From Deltaproteobacteria bacterium (lineage in GTDB: Bacteria; Desulfobacterota_B; Binatia; UBA9968), in the NCBI GenBank assembly GCA_005879255.1, contig VBKY01000039.1, forward strand, positions 1-56,222: 56,222 bases of DNA, read 5' to 3'. The notes under the pieces were generated by a model. The model had not been told where the DNA came from. It searched no databases and worked only from the letters and a program-made list of their open reading frames with translations. How positions within the stretch are numbered: position 1 is the first letter of the stretch; the number at the start of each line of letters is the position of its first letter. This document shows positions 42,523 to 51,277 of the stretch, piece after piece. The position numbers were made by a program, and so were the translations under genes.

Positions 42523-42655
42523 CGCGAGACCCTCCTATTCAAATCATAGGCCTGCTTAGTTCAGACAGGGAGAAAAAGCAATATGACGAAAATCCCGTTC
42601 GTCCCCCTTTGGCAAAGAGACAATTTGTCCCAACAAGAACACCTTCCGCTCTTTG

Positions 42656-42692
42656 AAAAAAAACTGAGAAGGGCAGATACGGGGGTCTGCCC
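42656..42692 (-). terminator. Rho-independent terminator of the permease transcript
   Basis: On the minus strand: stem gggcaga / tctgccc (7 bp, 42671-42692) with a G/C-rich loop, then a run of eight T (42656-42663) after a short spacer. The stem is also part of the GTAGGGGC repeat family, so a REP-like element appears to serve as terminator. Confidence 0.6.
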
Positions 42693-42700
42693 CTACAACT

Positions 42701-44524
42701 TCAGGATGTGATGCGGCTTACATCTTGAATCGCGACGTTGGATCGGGGTAAATTTCCAAGCCCGGAAGCGGCCGCGTGCATGTCATGGCGCACACCGAAG
42801 CGAAGGCCGAAGTATCGGATGAGCAAAGCGCCGGTCATGGTGAAACCGATGATGAAGATGCTGATGATGCTGGCCGCTTCGCGATTGCTCACGGCGGTCG
42901 ATGATAACTCGAGAGCCATCAGTGACAGCGTCATGGTATCGCGGGACGCGAGCAAAATGATGCTGCTGGTGGCGCCGGCCGCGCTGACGAAATTCATCAC
43001 CGCCAGCAGCATCAAAGTCGGCATCAATAGCGGCAGCCAGATGCGAAAATAGGTCCTGATCCAGCCCGCACCGGAGACGCGCGCGGCTTCCTCCATGTCC
43101 GCGCCGATCTGGACGAATACGCCTTTCATGATGTTGACGCCGGTGGTCTTGCCTTGAAGCAGGACGACGAGGATTAGTGCCCAGATGGTGCCGAACATAA
43201 AATTCAGCAGTGGCGTACCGATGAATACCCACAAAAGACCGAGCCCGGCCAGGATGCCCGGAATGGCGCCGGCGCACCAGATCATCGCGTCCAGCGCGCC
43301 CCGGCCCGGCAAGCGGGTACGTACCAAAATGTAAGCGAGAATCGAAAACAAAAGCGGGCTTAGAATCGCCGCGGTGGCGGCAAGAATCAGCGTGGTGCGA
43401 AGCGCTTTGACAAACACCGGATCAGTCAACACGAAGCGCCAATGGTCGAGGGTAAATCCCAACACGAAGTAACCGATTCGCTGCATGAAACTTCCCAACA
43501 CTAAAATGACTAGGGGCCCGACAGTCAGGAAGGTGAGCAGCAAGGCGATCACCGTGAAGGCCACATAGTTCCACCGGCGGAGATCGATGAGGCCAGGTCG
43601 AAAACTGCCGGTGATGGTGGTGTAGCGGCGCCGTTCAAGAATCCAGCGCTGCAGCGGAATGATCAACCCGATCATTATCAATGTGATGCTGGCGAGGACC
43701 GTGGCTTCTCCATAATTGGGAACCTGGTTTCTGATCAACGCAAAAATCTTCGTTGAGTAGACAAAGAAGCCGAAGGGCAAGCCTAATAGATACTCCGTTT
43801 CAAAAGACTGAAAGACCCGCAGGAGTTGCAAAGCAAAAACCATCATCATCGGCGCAATCATCAGGGGCAGCGTGACTTTGAAAAGAGTTCTTAAATTGCC
43901 GGCGCCGCCGACCCGGGCGGCTTCTTCCAGCGTCGCATCCATGTTGCGAAAGGCCGGCGTCAAAAGCATCACCTTGATCGAGATGCCGTGGCCCATCAAG
44001 TTCGCCCACACGATGCCGGGAATGCTGAAAATGTTGAACGGTCCCTGGTCAAGTTGGAACAATTTCTTCAGAGCGACGTTGATCATGCCGATGTCCGGGT
44101 CCAACAGAGTGATCCAAGCGATGGTAGTGGGAAGAGCGGGAACCATATAGGAGACCCAAAACAAAAACTCCAAAGTATGGCTGAATGGAATTTTCGTGCG
44201 CGCTAAAACCCAGGCGATCGCTACGCCGATCGGAAAACTACAAGTCACGGTCATCGACCAGATGAGCAGAGAATTACCTAAAGAACGAAGTAAACCGGGG
44301 CGCTGAAATGCATTCACCCAATGCTTAACTCCCCAGGTGCGCGGTTCAACGAACCAATCGGATGCGGCGTTGAAGCTATTGATCAACAGCAACAGCACCG
44401 GCCAGATGAGAAAGTAGCCAAGCATGAGCAGCACCGCCGCCATGACGAAGTGGCCTTTCGTCAGGCGGGGCGCGGCCACGCTGTGCGGAATACTCAACCG
44501 ATCGATTGTAGAGGATTGGTCCAC
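42701..44524 (-). CDS. Iron-type ABC transporter permease (two fused permease domains)
   Basis: 607 residues with about twelve membrane helices. It is a fused duplicate BPD_transp_1 permease like FbpB/AfuB. Two EAA loops contact the ATPase: EEAARVGGAGNLRTLFKVTL in the first half and EEAARVSGAGWIRTYFRIWL in the second. The gene starts 136 bp after the SBP gene at 44661, in the same direction. The cognate ATPase gene upstream of that SBP is truncated, so the system either uses another ATPase or is disabled. Confidence 0.9.
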   Translation of the reverse strand: MDQSSTIDRLSIPHSVAAPRLTKGHFVMAAVLLMLGYFLIWPVLLLLINSFNAASDWFVEPRTWGVKHWVNAFQRPGLLRSLGNSLLIWSMTVTCSFPIGVAIAWVLARTKIPFSHTLEFLFWVSYMVPALPTTIAWITLLDPDIGMINVALKKLFQLDQGPFNIFSIPGIVWANLMGHGISIKVMLLTPAFRNMDATLEEAARVGGAGNLRTLFKVTLPLMIAPMMMVFALQLLRVFQSFETEYLLGLPFGFFVYSTKIFALIRNQVPNYGEATVLASITLIMIGLIIPLQRWILERRRYTTITGSFRPGLIDLRRWNYVAFTVIALLLTFLTVGPLVILVLGSFMQRIGYFVLGFTLDHWRFVLTDPVFVKALRTTLILAATAAILSPLLFSILAYILVRTRLPGRGALDAMIWCAGAIPGILAGLGLLWVFIGTPLLNFMFGTIWALILVVLLQGKTTGVNIMKGVFVQIGADMEEAARVSGAGWIRTYFRIWLPLLMPTLMLLAVMNFVSAAGATSSIILLASRDTMTLSLMALELSSTAVSNREAASIISIFIIGFTMTGALLIRYFGLRFGVRHDMHAAASGLGNLPRSNVAIQDVSRITS

Positions 44525-44541
44525 GGCTAACTAATTCACTC

Positions 44542-44655
44542 GTTCCAAATGTTCCAGTGGTTCCAAGAGTTCCAGGCGTTTCGATCGAGGCTGTTTCCCT
44601 GCCTTTTTCCGTCTAACGATTGGAACGTTTGAAACTATTGAAACGGTTGGAACAA
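44542..44655. repeat. Nonamer array GTTCCANNN followed by its inverted counterpart
   Basis: Forward units gttccaaat, gttccagtg, gttccaaga, gttccaggc and gtttcgatc (44542-44586), then on the opposite strand ggaacgttt, gaaactatt, gaaacggtt and ggaac (about 44620-44655). The two halves can pair. The array fills the gap between the permease and SBP genes. Confidence 0.65.
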
Positions 44656-44660
44656 GTTTT

Positions 44661-45833
44661 TTATTTCTGCCTCGACTCCCAGATCTTGTAAACCCATTTT
44701 TGTGCTTCTTCCTGGCGCGCGCCGAACTTGGGGTCGGCGTCCGGAAAGGCGTACTCTACGCCGGCGGCGCGCCGTTGCTCCGGCACCACCTCGCCGACCG
44801 GTATGTCGTTGCGCAGAGACGAGCGATCGAGGTTGGGAATCATCGTGTGCGTCAAGGTCTGGCCTTCCCGGGAGAGGAACCAATTGATAAACAGTTTCGC
44901 CGCGTTCGGATGAGGCGCGTTGGCAAACGCCGAGATACAGCAGCCGGAGCCGCCGGCGCGGATCACGCCGAGTTGTTTCGGAAAAAATACCTGCTTGATG
45001 GGCAGTCCTTTTTTCGCCAACGCAATCAGCTCTTCGCTTCCCGTCGCAACGGCATAGAAGGGAAATCTCCCCCCTACCAACCAGGTCTCCAAAATCCGGC
45101 GGTCGTCCGAGAACGTCACTCCGGCATTGAGTAAATAGGTCCGAATCCATTCCTGCCCGCGATCGGGTTCAAAATAACTATCGATCATCTGCCGGATGCC
45201 GGACGGATCGCCCATGCCTTGGCCGGCGATTTTTCCTTTCCAGCGCGGGTCGAAGTAGTCGGTTTGTTTTTTTATGGTTGAAATTTCGGCATCCTTGACT
45301 TTCTCGGTATTATACCAACTCTCGTACTGATCCTCTTTGGAGCCGTGATAAATTAACACGTAGCTCGATGCTTTGTCGGCGTACCAATGCCGCCCGCGGT
45401 ACCAAGCGGACATGTCGACCACTTCGGGATGAATAAGTAGAGGTGTGAGGGGAACCAAAGATCCCGACGGAAGCAGCCTCTGGTTACTTTCGCGGGAGCT
45501 GATCAACGCAACATCCACGGTGTACTTGGCGCCCTTGCGCTCGGCCAACAGGCGGTTGACCGTGTCCGTCGCGTTGCCGGTCGATACTTCTATATTGACG
45601 CCGAATTTCTTCGTGAACGCGTCCATCACCGGGCGATACTGGCGGGACGGCGCGCCGCCGGAGGCGATTGCAAGCGTGCCGTCTTGCTTGGCCGCGGCGA
45701 TGAGCTTGGACCATTCCTGTTCGAAATTCGCCGGCGCGGCAGCACCGAATACCGAGCGCACCAATATGACGGATAGAAAAAATAGGACCGATAAAATTGT
45801 CGCAACGCTCTCAGATTTGCCGACGATTTGCAT
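44661..45833 (-). CDS. Iron-type ABC transporter substrate-binding protein, family 1
   Basis: 390 residues from ATG 45833, which has GGAGAAG 5 bp upstream; an ATG at 45878 lacks this. It opens MQIVGKSESVATILSVLFFL, an N-terminal signal (VFGAAA cleavage). Mature marks: ANFEQEWSKLIAAAKQDGTL, then KKFGVNIEVSTGNATDTVNR and YFDPRWKGKIAGQG. Belongs to the FbpA/AfuA/thiamine-type group. It lies between a truncated ATPase gene and a permease gene, the only SBP besides 24682 with its own permease. Confidence 0.9.
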   Translation of the reverse strand: MQIVGKSESVATILSVLFFLSVILVRSVFGAAAPANFEQEWSKLIAAAKQDGTLAIASGGAPSRQYRPVMDAFTKKFGVNIEVSTGNATDTVNRLLAERKGAKYTVDVALISSRESNQRLLPSGSLVPLTPLLIHPEVVDMSAWYRGRHWYADKASSYVLIYHGSKEDQYESWYNTEKVKDAEISTIKKQTDYFDPRWKGKIAGQGMGDPSGIRQMIDSYFEPDRGQEWIRTYLLNAGVTFSDDRRILETWLVGGRFPFYAVATGSEELIALAKKGLPIKQVFFPKQLGVIRAGGSGCCISAFANAPHPNAAKLFINWFLSREGQTLTHTMIPNLDRSSLRNDIPVGEVVPEQRRAAGVEYAFPDADPKFGARQEEAQKWVYKIWESRQK

Positions 45834-45900
45834 GATTACTTCTCCTACAGTCGATCTGTTCCACCTAGATGATGGCAATCGCCTCGTTGGCTATTCTTCC

Positions 45901-46365
45901 CTATGCGACAAGGTCGAGGACGCGCACCACGCGCTCCCTGATCTCATGCCTGGGGAATCCGCACGCCTTGAGCGGGAACGCGACATTCTCCGCTACCGTC
46001 ATATGCGGCCATATGGCGTAAGATTGAAAAACCATTCCTACGTTGCGCTTGTTTGGCGGCAGAGTTAGTCGACGTGAGCTGATGACCACCGCTTGATCGC
46101 CAAAGAAGATATCTCCAGCATCGAGCGTCTCCAAGCCCGCCACCATGCGCAAAGTTGTCGTCTTGCCGCAGCCGCTGGGGCCCAACAAGGTGAGAATTTC
46201 GCCGTCGTAGACATCGAGTGAGAGATCTTTAACCGCTGGGTTCGTTCCGCCAGGATAAGTTTTCCACAGTCCGTTGAGCCGCACGGCGATTTTGGCCCGC
46301 GCCGGGCATTGTTGAGCTCTAGCGGTTGCCGGCGATCTTTCCGCGGTTAATGGACCATGTACCAC
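45901..46365 (-). pseudogene. ABC transporter ATPase, truncated to its N-terminal third
   Basis: 154 residues. Walker A GPSGCGKTTTLRMVAGLE and the Q-loop VFQSYAIWPHMTV are intact, but the frame stops after RVVRVLDLVA. The signature LSGGQ, Walker B, D-loop and switch His are all missing, and none is visible downstream before the SBP start at 45833. The normal length would be about 350 residues (PotA/FbpC group). It cannot hydrolyse ATP alone. A deletion between this gene and the SBP gene is the simplest explanation. Confidence 0.85.
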
Positions 46366-46429
46366 AGCGTTGTTTCTCTTACACGAATCTTGCGCGAGTC
46401 TCCATAGGGATATTGTGTGTGTGATTCAT

Positions 46430-46491
46430 GTAGGGGCAGGCCCCTGTGCCTGCCCCTTGCCGTAAGGACAACCACGGGGGGTTGCCCCTAC
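46430..46491. repeat. GTAGGGGC REP-like element, compound palindrome
   Basis: Outer arms gtaggggca and the complementary ttgcccctac enclose a second hairpin ggggcaggcccctgtgcctgcccc-type (46432-46456). Third full member of the family in this window. Confidence 0.7.
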
Positions 46492-46539
46492 ACAAAATGG
46501 AAGCAGAATGATGTGTTATAGCGGACAATCAGCGAATCG

Positions 46540-47562
46540 CTAGAATCCCTTCGCCTCTTCTTTCATGTAGAAGCCAAGCTTCTTCATCGCCGGCCAATCG
46601 TCGATGGAGAAAAGAATCGTGTCATCGTCGTTGGTGTTCTCATGATGATGCCAGGTCCAAGCGGGCACGGCGAAAATATCGCCTTGCTGATATTGCAAGC
46701 GCTCGCTTTCGATGACCACTTCGCCTTCGCCCTCGAAAGCGAAGTAGAAAGTCGTGCTGTTATGGCGGTGCGGCAGGGTTCTTTGTTTTTTGGCTAGCAA
46801 CTGCGCTTGCCAGGCGATCGTCGGCAACGTAGGGCCGCCGTCCACCGGACTCGCGAGCATGATCATGATTCCATCATAAAGATCCGTCTCGCCGTTTTCT
46901 CTGAGCGCCATCAGCGCCGCGTGCGTATCGGCCCACGGGTAGCGCATCGGCGGCAGCGGAAAAGGTGCTTCGTTGGATATCGGCCGCGCTAGACCGAGTG
47001 TACGTTGACCGTAGGCCGCCGGTTTTTTAATTTCCTCGTACGGCTCGTCGTTGGGCATGCGCTCGTTGACGTTTACATTCGGGTTGTAGCCGTTGTCGTA
47101 GCCGTCGATCCAGATCGCCGGCGTGGTGTCTTTGTTCCAGTGGTCGTGAAAAGTCCATGCCGGGCTGATGACGACGTCACCGCGCTCCATCGGATAAGCT
47201 TCATACTCACAAACGAAGACAGCGTCCTTGGGCGCTTGGCAGACCAGGCGTGTCTCGCTGCGCAGATTGCGGTGCGCCTGGGTGCGTTCTCCGGGCATAA
47301 GAATCTGCGCGTTCATCCAGATTGGAAACTTGCGTGCTTCAATGCCGACGACAGAGCGCATGCCGGTCATGCCGTTCGGCCCAACAGTGACAATCTCGCC
47401 GGAGCGCATCAAGCCGCGAAAGATGCCGTCCCATTTCCAATGCGCGGCGGTGTTGCCTTGGCGCGGCGCCGCCCGTCCGTCGCGCCTCAGACCGGCGCCG
47501 ACGAGGTGATGCTCAGCGAGAAATCGTTCAAGGTCTTCGTGGGTGGTGCCTACATCGCTCAT
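46540..47562 (-). CDS. Gentisate 1,2-dioxygenase-like bicupin (first cupin metal motif degenerate)
   Basis: 340 residues with two cupins. The second has the usual LPHRHNSTTFYFAFEGEGE and ends PAWTWHHHENTNDDD. In the first, the motif reads RTQAHRNLRSETRLV: the second His of HRH is Asn, although the later SPAWTFHDHW remains. In gentisate dioxygenases the catalytic iron usually sits in the N-terminal cupin. This protein may therefore use the C-terminal site or a different reaction. Related to the protein at 50018-51079. Genes for a metal-dependent amidohydrolase and a DapA-like aldolase lie upstream in the same direction. Confidence 0.82.
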   Translation of the reverse strand: MSDVGTTHEDLERFLAEHHLVGAGLRRDGRAAPRQGNTAAHWKWDGIFRGLMRSGEIVTVGPNGMTGMRSVVGIEARKFPIWMNAQILMPGERTQAHRNLRSETRLVCQAPKDAVFVCEYEAYPMERGDVVISPAWTFHDHWNKDTTPAIWIDGYDNGYNPNVNVNERMPNDEPYEEIKKPAAYGQRTLGLARPISNEAPFPLPPMRYPWADTHAALMALRENGETDLYDGIMIMLASPVDGGPTLPTIAWQAQLLAKKQRTLPHRHNSTTFYFAFEGEGEVVIESERLQYQQGDIFAVPAWTWHHHENTNDDDTILFSIDDWPAMKKLGFYMKEEAKGF

Positions 47563-47603
47563 ATTATCTGACTCCTCAACGCGCTGTTGCGAAACTCATA
47601 GAC

Positions 47604-47678
47604 GGTTGGAACGACTGGAACGATTTGAACGTTTGGAACGGTTCCAGTAGTTCCAAGTGGTTCCAATGGTTCCAGTCG
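47604..47678. repeat. Palindromic nonamer array
   Basis: On the left are ggttggaac, gactggaac, gatttgaac and gtttggaac; on the right gttccagta, gttccaagt, ggttccaat and ggttccagtc. The halves are inverted copies (gactggaac pairs with gttccagtc), giving an imperfect stem of about 35 bp. It fills the gap between the bicupin gene (47562) and the amidohydrolase gene (47706). Confidence 0.7.
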
Positions 47679-47705
47679 TCTTCGGAGAATTGCACTTTGG
47701 CTACA

Positions 47706-48860
47706 CTAGTCGTTTAAGTGAAAATACTTTACGCAATTATCCACGAGCATGGCGCGCTTTTCGTTTTCCGGCACGCCCTTGAAGTCCTCTGACAAATGCT
47801 TTTGGGAGTTCGGGAACTCGCTCGCCGCATGGGCGAAGTCGCTGCCCCACATAAGTTTGTCATAGCCGATGCAGTCGCGGTGCTTGACACCGACCGGATC
47901 GTGCAAGAAGCCCCAATAATTACGATCCTTCAAGTATTCACTCGGTTTGCGCTCCAATTTGTTAAGTCCCCAGTTGTCGTGGATCATGCCGATGTAGCGC
48001 CGGTAGTGATCGTCGATTTGCCATAGCCCATACTCCAACCAACCGATCATGGTTTCGGCCCAGTAGAATTGCAGTTTTGGAAAGCGATCCCAGACTCCGG
48101 CAAACGCCATTTGCGTCGCCGCGGTCATCGCATCGTTGCTGAAGCGGGTGAAGAATTTGAAAGCGTCTTTCTGATGGACGTCGTGGCCCGGATCCTTTGG
48201 GTAGAGAAAATCGGGCTCGCCTCTGCCTGACCCCATATTGCCGTTGTTGTGGTTGGTAAGCGCTATGCCGAGGTCGAGCGCCGCCGCCCAAAACTTGTCG
48301 TCTTCGGGCGTTGGATAGCTCTTGCCGCTCGGATAACGATCGAGCTTTATCCCTTTTATGCCGAGCTTGGCGCAGTGCTCGAGTTCTTTCACGGCGTCAT
48401 TCACGTTCGTCATCGGGATGGTGCCCATGCAGACAATGCGGTCCGGCGCGGGCGCCATATATTCCTCGCCCAAAAATTCGTTGTAAGCACGTATGCAGTC
48501 TTTGTAGAACTCGTCGTCTTTGGTCTGTCGCAACACGAACGTGATCTGAGAAAATAAGATTTCGCAGTCGATGCCGTCCTGATCCTGTTCAGCGAGGCGT
48601 TGTTGGGGTGTACCAGTCCCTGCACAGGTTTCAAAGGTCGGAACTTGTTTGGCGAGGTCCGCGTGCGGCACGCGGACGCTGCGGGTGATACCGATGGTAT
48701 TGGGCTTGCCGCCGTCGATCACCACGGCGTCGGAGCCGTTGGGCATCTTCACGCGTTTCGGCGCACGGTCACGCCATTTTGCCTGCACGCGATCCCGCCA
48801 GATGTCAGGGTTGAGATCGATGTGGCCGTCGCTGGAAATGCATTTATACTGACGTGGCAT
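47706..48860 (-). CDS. ACMSD-like amidohydrolase/decarboxylase (amidohydrolase family 2)
   Basis: 384 residues. It starts MPRQYKCISSDGHIDLNPDI, with the DGH metal motif of the ACMSD group. Further metal ligands lie in ALTNHNNGN, in YWAETMIGWLEYG and in LMWGSDFAHAASEFPNSQKH, with an Asp at the last strand. The family includes aminocarboxymuconate-semialdehyde decarboxylase, 5-carboxyvanillate decarboxylase and other non-oxidative decarboxylases or hydrolases of aromatic ring-cleavage products. Beside two gentisate-dioxygenase-like genes, a role in aromatic acid degradation is likely. The substrate is not proven. Confidence 0.87.
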   Translation of the reverse strand: MPRQYKCISSDGHIDLNPDIWRDRVQAKWRDRAPKRVKMPNGSDAVVIDGGKPNTIGITRSVRVPHADLAKQVPTFETCAGTGTPQQRLAEQDQDGIDCEILFSQITFVLRQTKDDEFYKDCIRAYNEFLGEEYMAPAPDRIVCMGTIPMTNVNDAVKELEHCAKLGIKGIKLDRYPSGKSYPTPEDDKFWAAALDLGIALTNHNNGNMGSGRGEPDFLYPKDPGHDVHQKDAFKFFTRFSNDAMTAATQMAFAGVWDRFPKLQFYWAETMIGWLEYGLWQIDDHYRRYIGMIHDNWGLNKLERKPSEYLKDRNYWGFLHDPVGVKHRDCIGYDKLMWGSDFAHAASEFPNSQKHLSEDFKGVPENEKRAMLVDNCVKYFHLND

Positions 48861-48905
48861 GAAACGAGTCCCCTCTGAAGACAGATGACTTCATTCGCAT
48901 AAAAG

Positions 48906-48978
48906 TTGGAGTATTGGAGTGCTGGAGTAATGGAGTGATGTGTCTAAACCCCAGCACTCCAGCTCTCCATCACTCCAA
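48906..48978. repeat. Octamer TGGAGTNN array and inverted ACTCCANN array
   Basis: Four TGGAG units with 8-nt period (ttggagta, ttggagtg, ctggagta, atggagtg) are followed, after a short loop, by agcactcc, agctctcc and atcactcc. The halves pair to form a hairpin between the amidohydrolase and DapA-like genes. A single-orientation relative is at 51164. Confidence 0.6.
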
Positions 48979-48985
48979 GTCTTCC

Positions 48986-49945
48986 TTACACCGCTACCTT
49001 TTTCTGCCGCGCGGGTGTCAATTCCGCGAGCTCGTCGAGGAAGCGTTTCATGTTTTCTTCGTAAAGCTTCATGTGTTCCGTCGACAGCGGCTTGGTGGGC
49101 CAGCGCGGGTATTCTTTCACCGCCAGGCCGCGCAGGCGCAGACCTTCCAAAGTGATTCTTCTGCCGTAGGCACGGATCGGCGCGATGCGTTCGCCATGTT
49201 CGAGCAGCAAAACCTGGATCTTTTGCGCCCGGTCTAAATCCTTATCCCAGATCGCTTCGATCAATTGCACGCCGGCCTCCGGCACCGTGACGGGCGAGCC
49301 TGCTGCGATGCTGCCGGCGACGCCGACGAGCATGCCCGGGAGCATCTGGGTGATCGGAATGAAAATGACGAACTCGCGCGAGAGCACGCGCAGGTAATTC
49401 ACGGCCTGGTCGATGTTGCCCATGGCGAGCTTTGCGGCAAAAATGTTCGGCATCTCGTCGCGCATTTTTTTCATCATGGCCGGCGGAATCGGATAGCCGG
49501 AATATTCGGGATTATTGTAGAGCAGAATCGGCATGCCGACCTCTTTGTCGACGACTTTGTAGTGCTCGATCAATTCCCACTCGTTGCGGTCGCTGTAGTA
49601 GTAGGGACCGACGATACCGACGCCATCGGCGCCGATCTGTTTGGCGTGATGGCCGAGCTCGATGCTGGTGTACGGCTCCACCGCGCCGATCTGCACGATG
49701 CACGGCACGCGCTTGTTGACGCGGCGGATCACCGTCTCGGCGATCGACTTGCGTTGCTCGATCGTGGTCGCCGGGCCCTGGCCTTGCGATCCGAGAATGA
49801 AAAATCCATGGACGCCGGAGTCCAAATACCAGTCGGTCAATTTTTCCATCATCGGCAGATCCGGTTCGCCCTTGCCGTCGAACACCGCCGGGATCGGCAT
49901 GAGCAATCCTTTTACCGTTTTCTTTAATTCAGCTACTGTTGCCAT
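48986..49945 (-). CDS. DapA-family aldolase/lyase (not dihydrodipicolinate synthase proper)
   Basis: 319 residues, a TIM-barrel class I aldolase of the DapA/NAL family. The Schiff-base Lys172 lies in IFAAKLAMGN and the general-acid Tyr143 in ILLYNNPEYSG. The GTTGE motif that binds the pyruvate carboxylate in true DapA is replaced by GSQGQGPAT. This argues for another aldol or hydratase-aldolase substrate, as in trans-o-hydroxybenzylidenepyruvate or keto-acid aldolases. AAGGAGG precedes the ATG. It lies in a row with bicupin and amidohydrolase genes on the same strand. Confidence 0.87.
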   Translation of the reverse strand: MATVAELKKTVKGLLMPIPAVFDGKGEPDLPMMEKLTDWYLDSGVHGFFILGSQGQGPATTIEQRKSIAETVIRRVNKRVPCIVQIGAVEPYTSIELGHHAKQIGADGVGIVGPYYYSDRNEWELIEHYKVVDKEVGMPILLYNNPEYSGYPIPPAMMKKMRDEMPNIFAAKLAMGNIDQAVNYLRVLSREFVIFIPITQMLPGMLVGVAGSIAAGSPVTVPEAGVQLIEAIWDKDLDRAQKIQVLLLEHGERIAPIRAYGRRITLEGLRLRGLAVKEYPRWPTKPLSTEHMKLYEENMKRFLDELAELTPARQKKVAV

Positions 49946-50017
49946 GAGTTCCTCCTTATTAGTTTGGAAAATTTGAATTGATTGGATTTATCACAAAATG
50001 CTCGATCCTTCCGTTGC

Positions 50018-51079
50018 TCAAGCTTCCTCTTCGCGGAACAGCCCCAGGCTTTCGAGCACCGGTCGATCGGTGACCGAAAAAATAATCGCCGGCTCCTTGT
50101 TCGAAGTGTTCTTGAAGTGATGCCAATTCCACGACGGCACGAAGAAGCAGTCATGGGTGTCCCAGGCCAAGTCTTTTGTCGCGCCCTTTGATTTTCCCAC
50201 CGACGTGACGCCCTGTCCCTGAACGACATGATAGATGGTGCTGCTCGTGTGGCGGTGAGATTTCGTTGACTCACCCGGCGGTATCATTTGAATCCAGCAA
50301 CCGATGGTCGGCATCGTTGGACCGCCGGTGACCGGGTGGGCGTATTCCAGCAAAACGCTGTCGTGCGGATCGACTGCGCCCGCCGCGGCGACTTCGTTCA
50401 GCGCTTTCAACGTATGCCGCCATTTATAGGTGTATGGCAGCGCCGCGTTGCTTGTGCGGGTCATTCGCGGGCGGATCGCGCCATACTGCTGTTTGCAGTA
50501 GCCGTCGCGCTTGACGATCGGTTGCGCCGGACCTTCTGCGTAATTTTCATGAAACCCGGCGTCGAGATGACGAGTTAGATGGGCATCGAGCACATCCAGC
50601 CAGACAATGTTATTTTTTCCCGGGTTGAAATGGTCGTGCCAGGTCCAATTCGGCGTCAGGACTAAATCGCCGGGTTCCATCAGCATCTCTTCGCCTTCGA
50701 CATTGGTATAGCCAGTGCCGTCGCCTTCGACGACAAAACGGAGCGCCGCCGCCGTGTGGCGGTGGCATTCGGCGCGCTCGCCCGGTTTGACCAGTTGGAT
50801 CGACATCTGCAGCGTGCGCGACGTCGCTTTCCTATGGGTCAGCGACGGATTAACAAGCTGGACCGTGCGGCGATTCGCGGCGTCATCGACGCCGCCGAGT
50901 TTCACCACCTCGCCGGATTCCATCAGGCATGAATAGATCACTGACCACGGCCAGACGTGGGCAACAAGATCCGGATTTTGCTCACGCGTCTGCCAATGTC
51001 CACCGAGGGAATAGTCCGCCAGGCGCGCGTGGAGCGCCAGTAGTTCGGGGCTTTCAGGCGCGGTATGATTGTCGCTCAT
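50018..51079 (-). CDS. Gentisate 1,2-dioxygenase-like bicupin (both metal motifs intact)
   Basis: 353 residues from ATG 51079, preceded by AGGAGAG; the frame extends to 51133 without such a site. The N-terminal cupin carries the canonical ECHRHTAAALRFVVEGDGTG and NWTWHDHFNPG. The C-terminal cupin carries KSHRHTSSTIYHVVQGQGVT and PSWNWHHFKNT. All His ligands for Fe(II) are present, so ring cleavage of gentisate, salicylate or a related hydroxy-aromatic acid is plausible. It is paralogous to the protein at 46540. No maleylpyruvate isomerase gene of the usual type is adjacent. Confidence 0.87.
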   Translation of the reverse strand: MSDNHTAPESPELLALHARLADYSLGGHWQTREQNPDLVAHVWPWSVIYSCLMESGEVVKLGGVDDAANRRTVQLVNPSLTHRKATSRTLQMSIQLVKPGERAECHRHTAAALRFVVEGDGTGYTNVEGEEMLMEPGDLVLTPNWTWHDHFNPGKNNIVWLDVLDAHLTRHLDAGFHENYAEGPAQPIVKRDGYCKQQYGAIRPRMTRTSNAALPYTYKWRHTLKALNEVAAAGAVDPHDSVLLEYAHPVTGGPTMPTIGCWIQMIPPGESTKSHRHTSSTIYHVVQGQGVTSVGKSKGATKDLAWDTHDCFFVPSWNWHHFKNTSNKEPAIIFSVTDRPVLESLGLFREEEA

Positions 51080-51163
51080 GGAATTCTCTCCTATCCTGAT
51101 CAATGATCGTTGACTGGGCGAATGTAGAATCATCCCGCGTTGAGGTCAAGGGAGAGGAAAGCG

Positions 51164-51196
51164 CTGGAATGATGGAGTAATGGAGTGGATGGAGTA
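51164..51196. repeat. Short TGGAGTNN tandem repeats
   Basis: Four TGGA units at 8-9-nt spacing, in one orientation only, upstream of the racemase-fold gene. Relative of the inverted array at 48906. Confidence 0.45.
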
Positions 51197-51277
51197 GTGA
51201 ATAAAGACGCTTGTGTTTTTGTGTAGACCGCCAATAGGATGACGGGATCATTCACAGGAGTATGAAAGGAGGCTCAA

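Noticed and set aside
47604..47678. CRISPR or integron attC site
   Set aside because: Period of nine bases with no spacer structure, and no attC core motifs or integrase gene.
48986..49945. Dihydrodipicolinate synthase (lysine pathway)
   Set aside because: The Schiff-base Lys is present but the pyruvate-binding GTTGE motif is replaced and the gene lies among catabolic genes.
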